64,000 nucleotides of DNA, taken from assembly GCA_033807775.1 (NCBI GenBank), contig CM066313.1, forward strand, positions 85,189,484 through 85,253,483, read 5' to 3'. The notes below the pieces were generated by a model. That model saw nothing but the letters and a program-made list of their open reading frames with translations. It did no database searches and was not told the origin of the DNA. The translations under genes and the position numbers were made by a program. The stretch is from Saussurea involucrata (Eukaryota > Streptophyta > Magnoliopsida > Asterales > Asteraceae). Positions 23,601-34,838 of the stretch are shown piece after piece (the stretch's first letter is position 1; each line of letters opens with the position of its first letter).

Positions 23601-24143
23601 CGGGGATTTGCATGAAGCAAATGTCTTAAACGAGCACCCTTTCGTCGTTTTTGGTTCACAGACAACAACCGGGGTTGTCACCGAGTTGTTTCCTATCTCA
23701 GTTCTTGGTGGACTGTCTTCCACGGTCTTCTTCCCAGTACCACTCTTGGTTTCCCCTTCTGATGTAGTCTTGTTCCGATTTTCTAACACTTCCTGCAAGG
23801 TCTTTTGTAGTTTTCCCATCTCTGCTGTGAACTTCTCCTCGGTCACAAAAGCCGGTGCGTTTTCAGGTTTACGCCCCTTCTTAGATTTTGCTTTCTTCAC
23901 CGGTGCCGAACTTTCCTGTTCGGATAACGGTTGAATTTCTGGTTCTTCCACACTCCTTGTCTTGCGTCTAACTGGCGCTTTCTTCTTCTTGCCTTTGCCC
24001 TTAGTGGTTGCTGCTCCCACTTCAGTAACGGCCATTCTTGGCATTGTTCCTCTACCCCTCCCACGGCCTCTACCTCTCCCACGAGTGGCTGCCGCCCCGG
24101 GAGAATTCACGGGTCCATCTTCTGCCAGTTCCTCAACTCTCAC
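20682..24143 (-). pseudogene. Gypsy-B gag-protease-RT-RNase H polyprotein (1153 codons)
   Basis: This long open frame makes the core of the Gypsy polyprotein. The N-terminus is Gly/Arg-rich, then basic. The gag domain spans about residues 165-320 ([18 protein letters not shown]...[14 protein letters not shown]). Nucleocapsid knuckles lie at about 385-435, one normal ([14 protein letters not shown]) and one with its second Cys changed ([14 protein letters not shown]). The protease [10 protein letters not shown] is near 496. RT runs about 640-890 ([21 protein letters not shown] near 831), and RNase H about 920-1090 ([10 protein letters not shown] near 1041, [14 protein letters not shown]). It ends at a TAG (20682-20684) where related elements have Trp, so the integrase is cut off. 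No clear ATG precedes the gag domain in frame; 24141-24143 is GTG and the frame is open from about 24222. Confidence 0.88.
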
Positions 24144-24514
24144 CGCCTCCTCATGCGGCGCAGTGCTCTTGGTCTGAGCTTCCTCCGCAAACGGAATAAC
24201 AAAAGACTCATTACTACCACAGACTCATTAATACTAAAGACTTAATTAGTACTACAGCAACGAAATAATAAGGCAACCTAAGCACGCACATGTACCTGTA
24301 AATTCACAATTACACTGGCCAGGTGTAACCCCAAACTTACCTTACATGACCATCCTCGATGCCCTACTAGTCCTATCTCTATAATAGTGTTCTCCTAACG
24401 CATCCCTGATTCTCAGTTGTAATTTCTACTCCTCACAATTTAAGTCTAGGCCCAGCCGGTCACCTAAATCCCTTAAACTATGGCTCTGATACCAAAATAC
24501 CAATAAATCTCAGT
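24144..24514 (-). other. Gypsy-B 5' leader, PBS and breakpoint with Gypsy-C
   Basis: The reverse complement of 24482-24494 is the tRNA-Met PBS TGGTATCAGAGCC, and the leader to its left matches the leader of Gypsy-C (29842-30070) in inverted orientation. To its right are only about 20 bp (24495-24514) before the Gypsy-C LTR, not the Gypsy-B 5' LTR. The join near 24495 repeats TGGTAT. This marks a deletion or rearrangement breakpoint. Confidence 0.75.
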
Positions 24515-25428
24515 TGTAACAACCCATATTTTGTAAGTTGAAAGTGTTGTGTCTAAAAGGAAAAGAATGAAAGTTTGGACTAAGGGACTTACTTGCAATA
24601 AGTGAAAGTTATAAAAGGGTCCGGAATTTTAGGTCTTTGGCTACTGATCATTCTCTTGGTTTTGGGTGGCGGCTGAGAAGAAATCGAGAACAGGCAGCAA
24701 AATCGTGAAGACTCCATTTGGTAAGAAAAACCTCCAACCAATGTAAATTCTTGCTTAGTAATTAGCTTAATAATTTAGAGTTCTAATCATATTCCATGTT
24801 GTGGGTTGGGATTTTTGTAATAAGAACACTCTGATGAAGTGTTAACCTGTTAATTGGATTGCCAATCGAATGAAACCAATCGATTAGGGATTCTGCTGCT
24901 AAGGAGTAGTACGAATCACATTTGGGTAAGAATGTTTGATAGAAAAACCTCATTAATTGGAGTATTGGGAAAGTTTTCAAGTATAGAATCAGGTGAGATT
25001 CGTCCCTGTTCGCAAGTCGCTAGGTACCGGGACCCAAGGGTCGGTACCGGAGGTCGCCGATATCGAAACCCAAAGGAGAGTACCAGAAGTCGTGATTGCG
25101 GGACTTGGGGCCCAATTGCGGGACTTGGGTTGATCGCCAGGACTAGGAGACTACCGGGACTTGGTTGTTTAAAAGGATATCGGAGCTTAATTTTTAAGCA
25201 AGATCCGGTGTGCTAATTAAAGTGTAAGTCGGTTGGCTTAGTAGTATTAAATTGTGGACTTGACACATGGATCTCATCAGGAAAACGTAGATGGGCTTAG
25301 GATTGGACCGAGTTAATTAATGTGGGACGCAGGTTTTTTGTTTTTGAGATGAAATATAAAATTTGACTTCGTTATGGATCAGATAAAGAAATTGAATGGA
25401 TTTAAAGGTTGGGATGTGTGTGTGCTTA

Positions 25429-25436
25429 GTATGAAC
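25429..25436. repeat. hAT target-site duplication, left copy (GTATGAAC)
   Basis: GTATGAAC occurs here and again at 28452-28459. The uninterrupted right LTR has it once (near 35733-35740), which shows the empty site. Eight bases is the hallmark of hAT. Confidence 0.93.
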
Positions 25437-25444
25437 TAGACATG

Positions 25445-25640
25445 TCCAAATGGGCCTGGGCCCAAAAAAGCCCGCTGGAAGCCCGAGCCCAACCCGCCCC
25501 AAAGCCCGAGCCCGTCCCGGCCCGTCCAAGCCCGGTCCCAAGCCCCTCGGGCCCTGTCAGGCCTTGTTTTTGCTGAAATTCTCGGCCCGGCCCGGGCCCG
25601 GTCCAAAGCCCGGTCTCAGCCCGGCCCGATCGAGATTCAA
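25445..25640. repeat. Left subterminal GCCCGG repeats of the hAT element
   Basis: Many copies of GCCCG, GGCCCGG and their complements are packed next to the left end. hAT transposases usually bind short subterminal repeats as well as the TIRs, so this is probably the transposase-binding region. The short open frames on both strands here are composition artefacts. Confidence 0.8.
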
Positions 25641-25737
25641 AAAAATAGCCGTTTATAGCCGTTGGAAAGAGCCATTTATGACCGTTTTCAGCCGATTTTT
25701 TGTGTTTTTCTTGCCTCCAAAACAATATAAATAGGTA

Positions 25738-28042
25738 GTGGATGTATTGAGTTTGATACCAACTTACAAAAACGCAAAAAACGCAATTCTCGCTTATAAT
25801 TCTCGATTTCTCGCTTTCTCGTGGTCGTTTCATACAACTTCTCGTTCGTTCAAGTCGTTATATTCTTCACTCAAAATCGCCAGCGGTAGTTCATCAACCC
25901 CTCAAATTAGAGAAGTTCTTGCTGAGCACGGACGAAAATCCGATGTTTGGAAGGATTTCAATATGGTGGTTCTCACCGACGGGAGTAAAAAGGCATAATG
26001 CAAAATGTGTGGACTTCTCCTTGCGCTCTCGGGAAACTCGACCTTAAAGAGGCACACGGATGGCGCATGCAAGGCACTCAAGTCCGAAGGTGATTCAAGT
26101 CAACCCATACTTGACAACCAAGGTCAAATATGGTCGTACGATAACATGTTGTCCCGGGAATTAACAACAAAATGTGTTATTCAAACGGGGTTGCCGTTCG
26201 GACATTTCTACAATCCGCATATGACGAAAATGATCCAAACATGTCTACAACCTCGCTACACTCCAGTAAGCCGTCAAACTCTTAGACGTGATGCATTAAA
26301 AATGTGGAAAAATGCTAAAAATGAAATGAAAAACATGTTTGAACAAATGCCTAACAACATTTCTTTAACTTGTGATGTGTGGAGCGCACCACACGGATTG
26401 CCACATTCTTATATATGTATAACGGCACATTGGATGGAGTCGTGGCAAATGGTCAAACGTGTAATAGCGTTTGAAACGTTTGGTTCGCCACATTCGGGTG
26501 AACGTCAATTTTCAATTATAAAAAAGCACTTGTTTTTTATAATATTTCAATTAAAATCGTTAGCATTTCATTTGATAATGCTAGTAATAATACTGCATGT
26601 GTGGATAAATTAAAATGTGCTTTAACCCCTATGTTGAACGGTGAAATATTTCATACACGTTGTGTTGCCCACATTATTAATTTAGTCGTTCAAGACGGTT
26701 TAGGACAATGCAGTGACACGCTAACCAAATTTAGACTTATGTTACGGATAATTTTTAATAAAGGTAAATCAATGCAATTGCATTTTAGAAAATATTGCGA
26801 GGAATGTGGATGGAGAGCTTTGGGACCGGCTCATGATATGCCCGTTCGATGGAATTCGACATATCAAATGATCGAAAATTTGTGTGCACAAAGAATTTAT
26901 TACCATGCATATTATAATGTTCATTACCCACAGAATACTATTGTAGAGTGGGATTGGGTCGTGATTAAGGGATTATACGATCTTTTGGGTGATTTTAAAA
27001 ACGCAACAACTTACTTATCCGGTGTTTATTATCCAACAAGCCCTCTAGTTTTAAATCAAATATATATTTTATCAAACAAAATTAGAGAGTACGAGGATAG
27101 AGAAGACCATTGGAAAAATATGATTGTTACAATGAAATCAAAATTGTTAAAATATTTTAGAAAATCCTTTTTTCTTTTCTTTGTGCCGCGGCGTTAAACC
27201 CGTGGCTAAAGGTTACCGGTGTTGAGGTTTTAATTACTTTTATAAGTCAAAATTTTGGTTTAGATACGTCCACAAATTCTAGTTTTTCAATGAAAAGAAA
27301 AACATTATTTAATAACATGTTTTTAGAATTATTTGAAATTTATAAAGTCCGACATGGGGGCGCACACCAACAATCCTCCCAACAACCACTATTTGCGTCG
27401 GGTTCTTCTAGTAGTGGTCATCGCCAAAGCCGGAAAGACTTAATGACCTCTTTAATGAATGAGGTGCAAAATGAATCAAGTAAAAAATCCCGATATGACA
27501 GTAATCTCAATGAATTACAAATTTACATGAATACTAATTTCTCTTGGAATCAAGTTGATAATTTTGAAGAATTAAACATATTAGCATTTTGGCAAGAAAG
27601 AGAACAAGCATTTCCGGTTTTGGCATTAATGGCTCGTGATATACTAACAGTCCAAGCTAGTACCGTAGCTTCGGAGTCCGCTTTTTCTCTTAGTGGCAGG
27701 ATCATTTCGCCCCGTCGAACAAGATTAAGCCCGGAGTCAGTACAAGCTTGCGTTTGTTTGAAGGACTACTTGGATAGTCTTGAAAGAATTCAAGACCGAA
27801 CGACCCTAGAGGTGGAGCTTGATGGAGTGGAAGAAAATCTTGAAGAAAACGAAAGTGGCCAACTAAATACCCCACCAAGTACCGATTGTGAAAGTAATGT
27901 ATCACATTACGACGACGACGAGATCGACCCTGAAGAACAACTCGATGTTGATGAACTCGATGATCCTACGGCTCTTACTAGACTTAAGACGACCGGAACT
28001 CTTGCATACTATCCACCAGACGAGGACGAGGACGAGAATTAA
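25738..28042 (+). pseudogene. hAT-family transposase (nonsense and two frameshifts)
   Basis: This is the transposase that would cut and paste the element. The first part (25738-25998, frame 1) leads into a BED-type zinc finger. An in-frame TAA at 25996-25998 falls just before the Cys-X2-Cys (CKMCG, about 26000-26015), and the finger continues to LKRH. The catalytic region follows (LTCDVWSAPHGLPHSYICITAHWM, about 26360-26440). Near 26530 the frame shifts to frame 3 (SFDNASNNTACVDKLKCAL, then CVAHIINLVVQDGL and MPVRWNSTY). Near 27165 a T-run brings a second shift to frame 2. The last part (27290-28042) is the hAT dimerisation domain (NILAFWQER...TVASESAFSLSGRIIS...VQACVCLKDYL) with an acidic tail. 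A functional protein cannot be made from this copy. Confidence 0.9.
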
Positions 28043-28254
28043 GAGTATTTTTCTTTATAATTCAATAAATGTACTTCTTTAAATGTATTTTTCTTTATAA
28101 GTTATATAAAATTAATAGAACGTATTTTTCTTTATATATGAAATTCTAATAGAACGTATTTTTAAGTATGTTTGAGTGACCCAATTAAGTATTTTATAGT
28201 GGATACGAATAATATTTACTAAAAATGTAGAAAATAAACTTTTTTTCTCAAGCC

Positions 28255-28451
28255 CGATTTGGGCCCGGTCTCGGCCCGGCCCGCTAAGCCCGGTCTCAGC
28301 CTAAGCCTGATCAGGCCCAGCCCTCTTGCACGAAGCCCGGCCCGGCCCGGCCCGGGCCTGCCCAAAGCCCGGTCCCGTGAACAGTGTTTAGGCCCGGGCC
28401 CGCCCAAAGCCCGGGCCAGACTAGCCCGGCCCGGCCTTTTGGACATGTCTA
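28255..28451. repeat. Right subterminal GCCCGG repeats and TIR of the hAT element
   Basis: GGCCCGG, GCCCGGCCC and related words fill the last about 200 bp before TTTTGGACATGTCTA. They mirror the left end. Between the transposase stop (28042) and this block there is only AT-rich sequence with TATTTTTCTTTATA repeats. Confidence 0.8.
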
Positions 28452-28459
28452 GTATGAAC
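28452..28459. repeat. hAT target-site duplication, right copy (GTATGAAC)
   Basis: Second copy of the 8-bp duplication; the Gypsy-C LTR resumes here. Confidence 0.93.
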
Positions 28460-29841
28460 CGTACACTGTACACACATGGCAATCCAGTAGCTACAATTCT
28501 CTATATCAGCCCACGTGGTCCATCCTAATAGTATTGGAATTTAGTAGTTTTCTTGGAGCATCATAATTGTTTGTTATCATGGTTCACGTGGCTTGTAAGG
28601 GTTTGTATTGTCAAATCCATTTTTGTAAGGCAAAGTCCTTGGTATTTAGTTAAGTATAAAATTTAAGTTTTGGGTCTAAATCCATGTGTATTAATTAGTT
28701 GGACTTTGACATTTAGCGATCCGGTAACGTTTCATTAGAGTCCGGTAATTTATGTCTTGGGTCGGTAAGAAAAGTCCAAATGTTTTGACATTTGGACTAG
28801 AAGTGTAACCTACCAACTTGGATGAATTTGGGTTAAATTAGGGAGCAAGCTCGAGTATTAATTGTTAGATTTACGAGTACGTTTCCTACAATTTTAGGTG
28901 CTTCACCGAGAGGTCGGGAGCGTAAGTGAGAAGTCTTGAGGCGAGAAGTTGCGAAAGCGCCCGGTGAGTTTTTCTAACTAAAATACGTGTTTGTGCGTGT
29001 TTTTCAAGGAAAGTTGTTATGTGGAAATACCCGGTTGTTTTACATGATTCTTACGTAAATGAACGTTTATTATTTCACAGATCAGGTTATGTTTATGAAC
29101 ATGATTTATTTACCAGTTTTACGAATGCTTTCTCATGAAAATTATGCTCTACTAAAAAGATTATTCAGCAATGAAACGAATTGTAAAGTGTATTATAAAT
29201 CCCATGTTTTATGACTATGATGGTCTATGTGAATGCTATGTGGAGTCGGTCTGCACTGTGGGATCAGAGATAGATCCCCGGGTTCTGACGATCCCTTGGA
29301 TATGTATGACAGACTGGTAGGGTGGAAGTCGTTTCCTCCTATTTCGAGTAGAGGGGAGTCTGCGTAGGCTCCGGGAAGGGGAGTCTGCGTAGGCTCAGGA
29401 AGAGGCGAGAAGGGAACCTGCTGGGACCCCGATCGCGAAATGTTTATGTGATCCATCACACAGTGCAGTACCATGAATGATGTTTATGTGAAGAATGTGA
29501 ACTGTTTTATAAATGATTTTTTTATAATGTTGAGGTGCACTATTTATGGAGGGAACTCACTAGACCTCATGGTCTAACCCTCGCTTTTCAAAACTAAAAC
29601 CTTTTCAGGTAAGCAATTAGTAGAAGGCTCAGGTAAGTGAGCAAGAGCAAGATAGAGGACAGATGCAGCTAGAGACATTACAAGTGCCACGTATGGCAGT
29701 TAGATTATTCTCAGTTATGTATAGGTTGTTTCCGCCAAACTTAGTTTGTGATTACGGTAAAGGAAAATTTTGGGACCCAGATTTGTAAATTTTATGACTT
29801 AAGACTATGTTTGTCCTGTTGTATTTTTGGGATGTTACAAA

Positions 29842-29854
29842 TGGTATCAGAGCC
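29842..29854 (+). other. Primer binding site of Gypsy-C (tRNA-Met)
   Basis: TGGTATCAGAGCC lies two bases after the LTR end, complementary to the 3' end of initiator tRNA-Met. It fixes the plus orientation of Gypsy-C. Confidence 0.92.
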
Positions 29855-30353
29855 ATAGTTTAAGGGATTTAGGTGACCGGACGGGCCTAAACTTAAACTT
29901 TGGAAGTAGAAATCACAACTGAGAATCAGGAAATGCGTTAGGATGGCACTATTGTAGAGATAGGACTAATAGGGTACTGAGGACTGACATGTAAGGTAAG
30001 TTTGAGATTTTACCTTGCCAGTGTAATTACGAACTTACAGGTACATGTATGTGCTTAACCTACCTTATTAACCTACCCAGTGTTTATGTCGTGTTCCAGT
30101 ACGTTAGAATGTCAACGAGATCCCTCTGGGGTAGATTGAGACCCCTTGTTGGGGAAGTTTCTTGAGAGGTCACTTATGATGTGATGCATGTATGCACCGT
30201 AGAGAAGGAATGTTGTATAGAATGTTATGAGTCGTCTAGAGGTAGCTCTTTGTGGATTCGGAGAGGATGAATGTTTGAGTTTAGGTAGGGCTCCTGTTCG
30301 AGAGAGTCCCAGTCCTAGAAATCTTGGAATAGATTAGTCAGGACGGTAAGAAA
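29855..30353 (+). other. Gypsy-C 5' leader
   Basis: There is no long ORF. The first about 220 bp match the Gypsy-B leader (24270-24480) in inverted orientation, which confirms that the two elements are related. The rest is unrecognised. Bases 30349-30353 (AGAAA) are the left duplication of the solo LTR. Confidence 0.65.
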
Positions 30354-32000
30354 TGTAACAACCCAGTTCCCATAACATACAACATATAACATAACCTGCA
30401 TATATATCATTGATTTACAACGAAAGTTACATAACAAACCAAGTACGGTCCCTTCGGTCTCCTAAATTACAAAATATATATATAAAAGCTTCCTTCACTT
30501 TATCCTCTCCTTTGCCGATCCTTAACCTGGAAAACATATTTTTGAAAACAAAATGAGGGTTAGACCAAACGGGTCTAGTGAGTTAATCCCGATCCTTTCC
30601 AAAATCATTATAAAACCTTTCGTCAATCAAAATAGTTTAAATACAACCTTTGCCAATACAGACACATATACCATAAGTATATAAACGTCACATATATATA
30701 CCGCACGTATTTTAATTACTACATCAAGACTCGTGCATCGTGCTCAACTCCTCCTCATTCCTTGTTACCATGGCCATATTAGTTGGTAGCAAGCCAACTA
30801 ATAAATCAACGCCGTACAACAACTACGACACATCACCGGTCCGCACACCGGAACCCGGCAACACACCGGTCCGCTCACCGGAACCCGACAAAAAGTGCAC
30901 TCGTGTAGTGCAAAGCTTATATAAATACAATATATATATATCTCATTACATCATATTGTCATTTATATACACATAATCATATTCCTACCACATAATCATC
31001 TCATATATATATATATATACACATATATATGTATCCCAGTTCAAAAAACGTTTTAAAGCAAAACTCGCCTCGATCGCTTATCCATAAACACTTCCAAGCT
31101 TTTCTCCAAAAGATTCAGTCTTTCAATCCAAATCCACAGAATCTGTAACAGATTAAACACAAATATCACCTTACTAGTCAAACACATAAAGCCTACTAAA
31201 ATCTTATCCTCAACAGCTCTCCCTTCAGCGACTTATCACGGGGGTTCCGCTACCCGGATAGCGGATGGGGTCAAGGGGCAACACCCTTGCGGGACACTAC
31301 CAAAAATACAATCAGAAACTATAACCGGACACTACCAAAACTACCGGGACTCACTGCACCGGGACTCCACTGTACCGGGACTCTCCAGTACCGGGACTCC
31401 ATATCACCGGGAGTTGGCATTACCGGGTCTTGTCGTTACAAGGAGTCGACAATACCGGGAGTTCACTATACCGGGAGTCCACCGGGAGTCGACAGTACCG
31501 GGACTCCACCGGGAGTCGATAGTACCGGGACTCCACACTACCGGTACTCAATGAAATATACCGGTACTCTCAAGAACACAGTCGGTTCCATTTTACCCAG
31601 ATCCAAATTAAACCTATACAACTACAAATTAAACATTCTAATCCGATAGAAGTCTAATACTACTGATTATAAACATAAAACATAAAGGACTTACCTCAAA
31701 ATCGTTTCCAACCAAGCCAATTGAAGTCCTAACCGTACGAACTCTTCTTCTGCTTCTTCTCGTCTCCAAACACACACTCACACACTGATAAATCTGATTT
31801 TAGGTTTGTGAAATATCTGAAGTCTACAAGGGTGTATATCAAATCCCCATTTACCAATTGAACCTTCAACTATCAACTAATGTCTAACACCCCTTTAACT
31901 TATTTTACCCAAACTTACCCTAAACCTCGTTTTATAAAGTTAACTAGATTTAACGGAATTATGATTTAACTAACGAACTTACCCGGGGTATTACAAGAAA
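30349..32000 (-). mobile_element. Solo LTR of a further Gypsy family, with 5-bp TSD (AGAAA)
   Basis: An LTR-sized unit (30354-31995, 1642 bp) starts TGTAACAACCC and ends GGTATTACA on the plus strand. It is therefore an LTR in minus orientation (TGTAATACCCCGGG...GGGTTGTTACA). AGAAA flanks it on both sides (30349-30353, 31996-32000). No interior is present, so it arose by LTR-LTR recombination. It contains a tandem-like run of ACCGGGACTC/ACCGGGAGTC words (about 31310-31560), a CACCGGTCCG/ACCGGAACCCG block (about 30835-30890), and the AGACC...GGTCT hairpin with a different loop (about 30561-30580). Confidence 0.9.
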
Positions 32001-34838
32001 AGACTGTGTCGTAATCTTGAAAGTGTCAATGAGGCTCAGAATTCTTAATCGAACTTTTAAATGGCAGGGTAAATGAAATAAGATACCTATAGTGAAATGA
32101 AAGCATGTAAAAGAGAAAAGTGAGGTAGTTGATCAAAACGTAATAGTAGGAAAGGGTTGAGTAATGAGATGTAGAACGCATGTACGACAAGTTATTGCAA
32201 TACCGAAAGGGCATTGATCGAAGGTAAAGAGTTAAGGATAAGTTGCGAGAGTAACGCGGTGGACCGTGTTAGAGTGAGTAGCCTTCAATTACAAGTAGAG
32301 TCTTATGCATGACATTCTTATTTACAAAATGAAATTTTCACGATTTAAAGTAAATATGTAAATATAAATTTTGGTCCAAAATGAGTCAGCATGTACCAGC
32401 GCATGTTTAAAGAAAAAGCAATTTCAGTTACGTCGCACCGTGAAATTTTGAGCTTAACGATCTGCAAAATATTCCCCGCCTTTTCATGATAAGATAAAAT
32501 AGTTACGAAAGTCAAGAATATGTTTGCCAACATGATTTTATAACCAAAATGAGTATTGCCATATTGTTGTCATGAAATTGAGTGAGAGAGCCGGCTGGTT
32601 TATTTGAGTCGGAAATTTCTTTCAAAATTGTGTCGTATGAAAAGATTTCCATTCAATATAATAATGTCGTAATAACACCGTTCAAATTGAGTAAGATTAA
32701 GGTTCACGGGAAGATGCATGCAAATGATTCTCGAATCGTGTGCAGGGCATTGAAGCTATAAGAGTGATGGGGTCAGGGGTACCCAAGGTGTTTTCAAATG
32801 TTGTTTATTTAAAATGATAAAATGTACGAAATGATTTATCTAATGCGTTGTCATGCATGAAGGCTATGAACTCACTAGGCCATAGGATATTGCATATTAA
32901 GCTAAGGAAGAACTTCAAGAGTGGAAAATGTCGGACAAATCAGGAAAGAATGTTGTAGCCTTAGTATCTGTGTTCACGAGGAAAGGTGAACAGTAGTAGA
33001 GTCGGAAGGGGATTATAGTATCAGTTGTATGAGGGTTTGCACCCTTGTTCGGTAACTGGAAGCATGGTTGTCAAGGGACGGTTGTGTCTGGAGGAAGGAT
33101 TTGAAGCCTTCAAGGTGATAGTTTTTGCAACTCGTTATGAGTAGTGTGGTGAGGAAGAATGAAACGTCTATGGCCTAGGAATGTGAGTTTCGAGGTGAAC
33201 TTGTAATGTCGATGTCACTTAAGTAGGGTTCGAAGAGAGGCAGACAGATTATGAAGTTGAGGATGATACGTTCGAAGGATTAGATTCCGTAAGGAACCCA
33301 TGTTAAAGAATAAGTTAAGAAAGTAGTTACAGGTTGTCTGTTGTGGTAGAAGTCGGCACTTGTGTAAGGTGGCTGAGGTCGAAGACTTAAACCAGGAGGT
33401 TGAAAGTTGATAAAGCACCTTGTGGGGTGTTAAGGGGTTGAGCAGTTATCGTTTCGAATAAGCGTTCTATTTTTAGAGGTATGGAGGGTTCATAGAAGGA
33501 TGATTTATGTAGCACGAGCAAAACGGGTGTATAGACCGTATCGTGTAGGGAGGGACGGTGGCCTGTCTATGAAAGGGTTCGGGTAGTAAAGAGATAGCTA
33601 GAATGTTGTGTTCGAGCTATTTGAGAACTCGTGTGTTATAGTTCAACATGTGGGGAAAGGACTAAGTAGCGAAATAGACTTGACTATGTATACGGGAGGA
33701 TAGGAAGGCAAGTTCGAATCGTGTGAATGATCATGAGAAATCTGGTCTGCAGTGTGACGTTAAGGGCAATGAGTATGCGGATGGGTAGAGACTGTATTGG
33801 TCAAGCTCACGGTGCCAGCTAGTGGCGTAGTGATGTTATGTTAGAAAGAAAGGAAGCATCAGATAGAAGTTGTTGGGGGTTTCGGATGAGATATACGACT
33901 TGTTAACCAGGTTGTCAGATCATGTAGAGTGTAAGTAGACGTTGTGTTATGATTATGTTCGGAATAGTATGACGGGGCGGTGATGGGTAGTACCCCAGGG
34001 AGAAACCAAGTGTTTTTGGTTGAAAGAGTCGCTAAGTAGGTATATTTTGGGATCATTGGAAGTTTAAAGAAGATGATGGATGTGTTAGTCAAAGTGTGGT
34101 GTAGTAGTCGCGAGATCCTTAAAGACTGTGTGGTGACGTCGAGCACTGGTGTCGTTTCACGACGACTTGGTTATATGTCTTAAGCTAGAATCTTGGTGCA
34201 GCTGTTTGGTAATGTAATGAGAAAGTGTTGTTTTGTGGGCGGTGCTCCACGCTAACGTGGAGAGGTGATAATAGTATGTCGGATTAAGTGAGTAAATTGG
34301 AAGTAGCAAACTTGCCAGTAATGTCGAAAGTGCAGTGTTGTGTAGGTTGTCATTGGTAAGTGTGCGAACCGTTGGAATGAGTATTGAGGAAGGGAATCGT
34401 GTTTGATTTTGTTCAGGAGAGGAGTGGATAGGACAATTGAATGAGTTAAGTTAGTGACTTCGTGAGAAAGGTATAGACGATTTGGTCGTGCAGTGATTAA
34501 GCTAGTAAGAATAGTATGGTGTGACCATGGTTACTCCTCCCTGTAGAGTGAGGATAACCGGAGTTATGTTTTACGACTGAACGAACGTGGCAATCAGCGA
34601 GGAATGGTTGTGTTTCAGGATAAGTTTAATTCGAGTAGGAACACTAGCCTACGAGTTAGAAGTACCGTAAGAATTGAAGGAAGTGCACCCAATGTTTCTT
34701 ATTTCGAATTTAATGAGGGGGTTGACCGAGTCAGAAGTGGTTTTACCTTGGGGAAGTGTCAAATTTGGTATGGGCAAGATACCGCATCTTTTCCCAATAA
34801 GGAATTCCGGGGATGGAATTCTTTTAAGGGGGGAGTGT
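32001..34838 (+). other. Gypsy-C interior without recognisable genes; polypurine tract at its end
   Basis: In 2.8 kb the longest open frames are under 100 codons and none resembles a retrotransposon protein. The last about 50 bp (GAATTCCGGGGATGGAATTC, then AAGGGGGGAGTGT at 34826-34838) match the 3' end of Gypsy-A, showing a common origin of the terminus. The rest is unrecognised and could be diverged or captured sequence. Confidence 0.65.

Larger units (their letters stand above)
2870..24514 (-). mobile_element. Gypsy-B: Ty3/Gypsy chromovirus split by Sire-A and lacking its 5' LTR
   Basis: This minus-strand element reads from right to left: PBS (24482-24494), 5' leader, gag-protease-RT-RNase H (20682-24143), integrase remnant (19497-20681), then the Sire-A insertion (4521-19491). 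After the insertion come the last internal bases (4435-4520) and the 3' LTR (2870-4434). The 5-bp duplication around Sire-A shows the two internal parts were once continuous. The expected 5' LTR right of the PBS is absent: about 20 bp after the PBS the plus-strand LTR of Gypsy-C begins. The protein matches Gypsy-A closely over the shared part. Several stops, one frameshift and a deletion of about 61 bp mark it as dead. Confidence 0.85.
25437..28451. mobile_element. hAT DNA transposon (3015 bp)
   Basis: The ends are inverted repeats, TAGACATGTCCAAA at the left and its inverse TTTTGGACATGTCTA at the right, flanked by an 8-bp duplication. Inside are a broken BED-finger hAT transposase (25738-28042, plus strand) and, at both ends, about 200 bp of GCCCGG/GGCCCGGG subterminal repeats. 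The insertion is younger than the Gypsy-C LTR it sits in. Confidence 0.93.
24515..29839 (+). repeat. 5' LTR of Gypsy-C, interrupted by a hAT transposon
   Basis: Without the hAT and its extra TSD this LTR is about 2302 bp, against 2282 bp for the right LTR. The 20-bp difference is a tandem duplication of GATTGCGGGACTTGG-type sequence near 25093-25135. It carries a CCGG/GGGACTTGG array (about 25020-25170), further CCGGTAA words (about 28718-28750), and near its 3' end (about 29556-29582) the AGACC-TCAT-GGTCT hairpin and AACCCTC box shared with the other Gypsy LTRs. Confidence 0.88.

Noticed and set aside
23467..23934. Plus-strand open frame of 155 codons opposite the Gypsy-B gag
   Set aside because: It is the complement of a real coding frame, with no recognisable domain or independent start context.
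25317..28528. Gly/Arg/Pro-rich open frames on both strands at the hAT ends
   Set aside because: They are produced by the GCCCGG subterminal repeats and have no gene features.
18649..29854. GGTATCAGAGCC sequences as tRNA genes
   Set aside because: Only the 3' end complement of tRNA-Met is present, two or so bases from an LTR in each case; these are primer binding sites.
32001..34838. Gypsy-C interior as a host gene or lncRNA
   Set aside because: It has no ORF above 100 codons, no splice pattern that I could defend, and it lies between PBS and PPT of one element.
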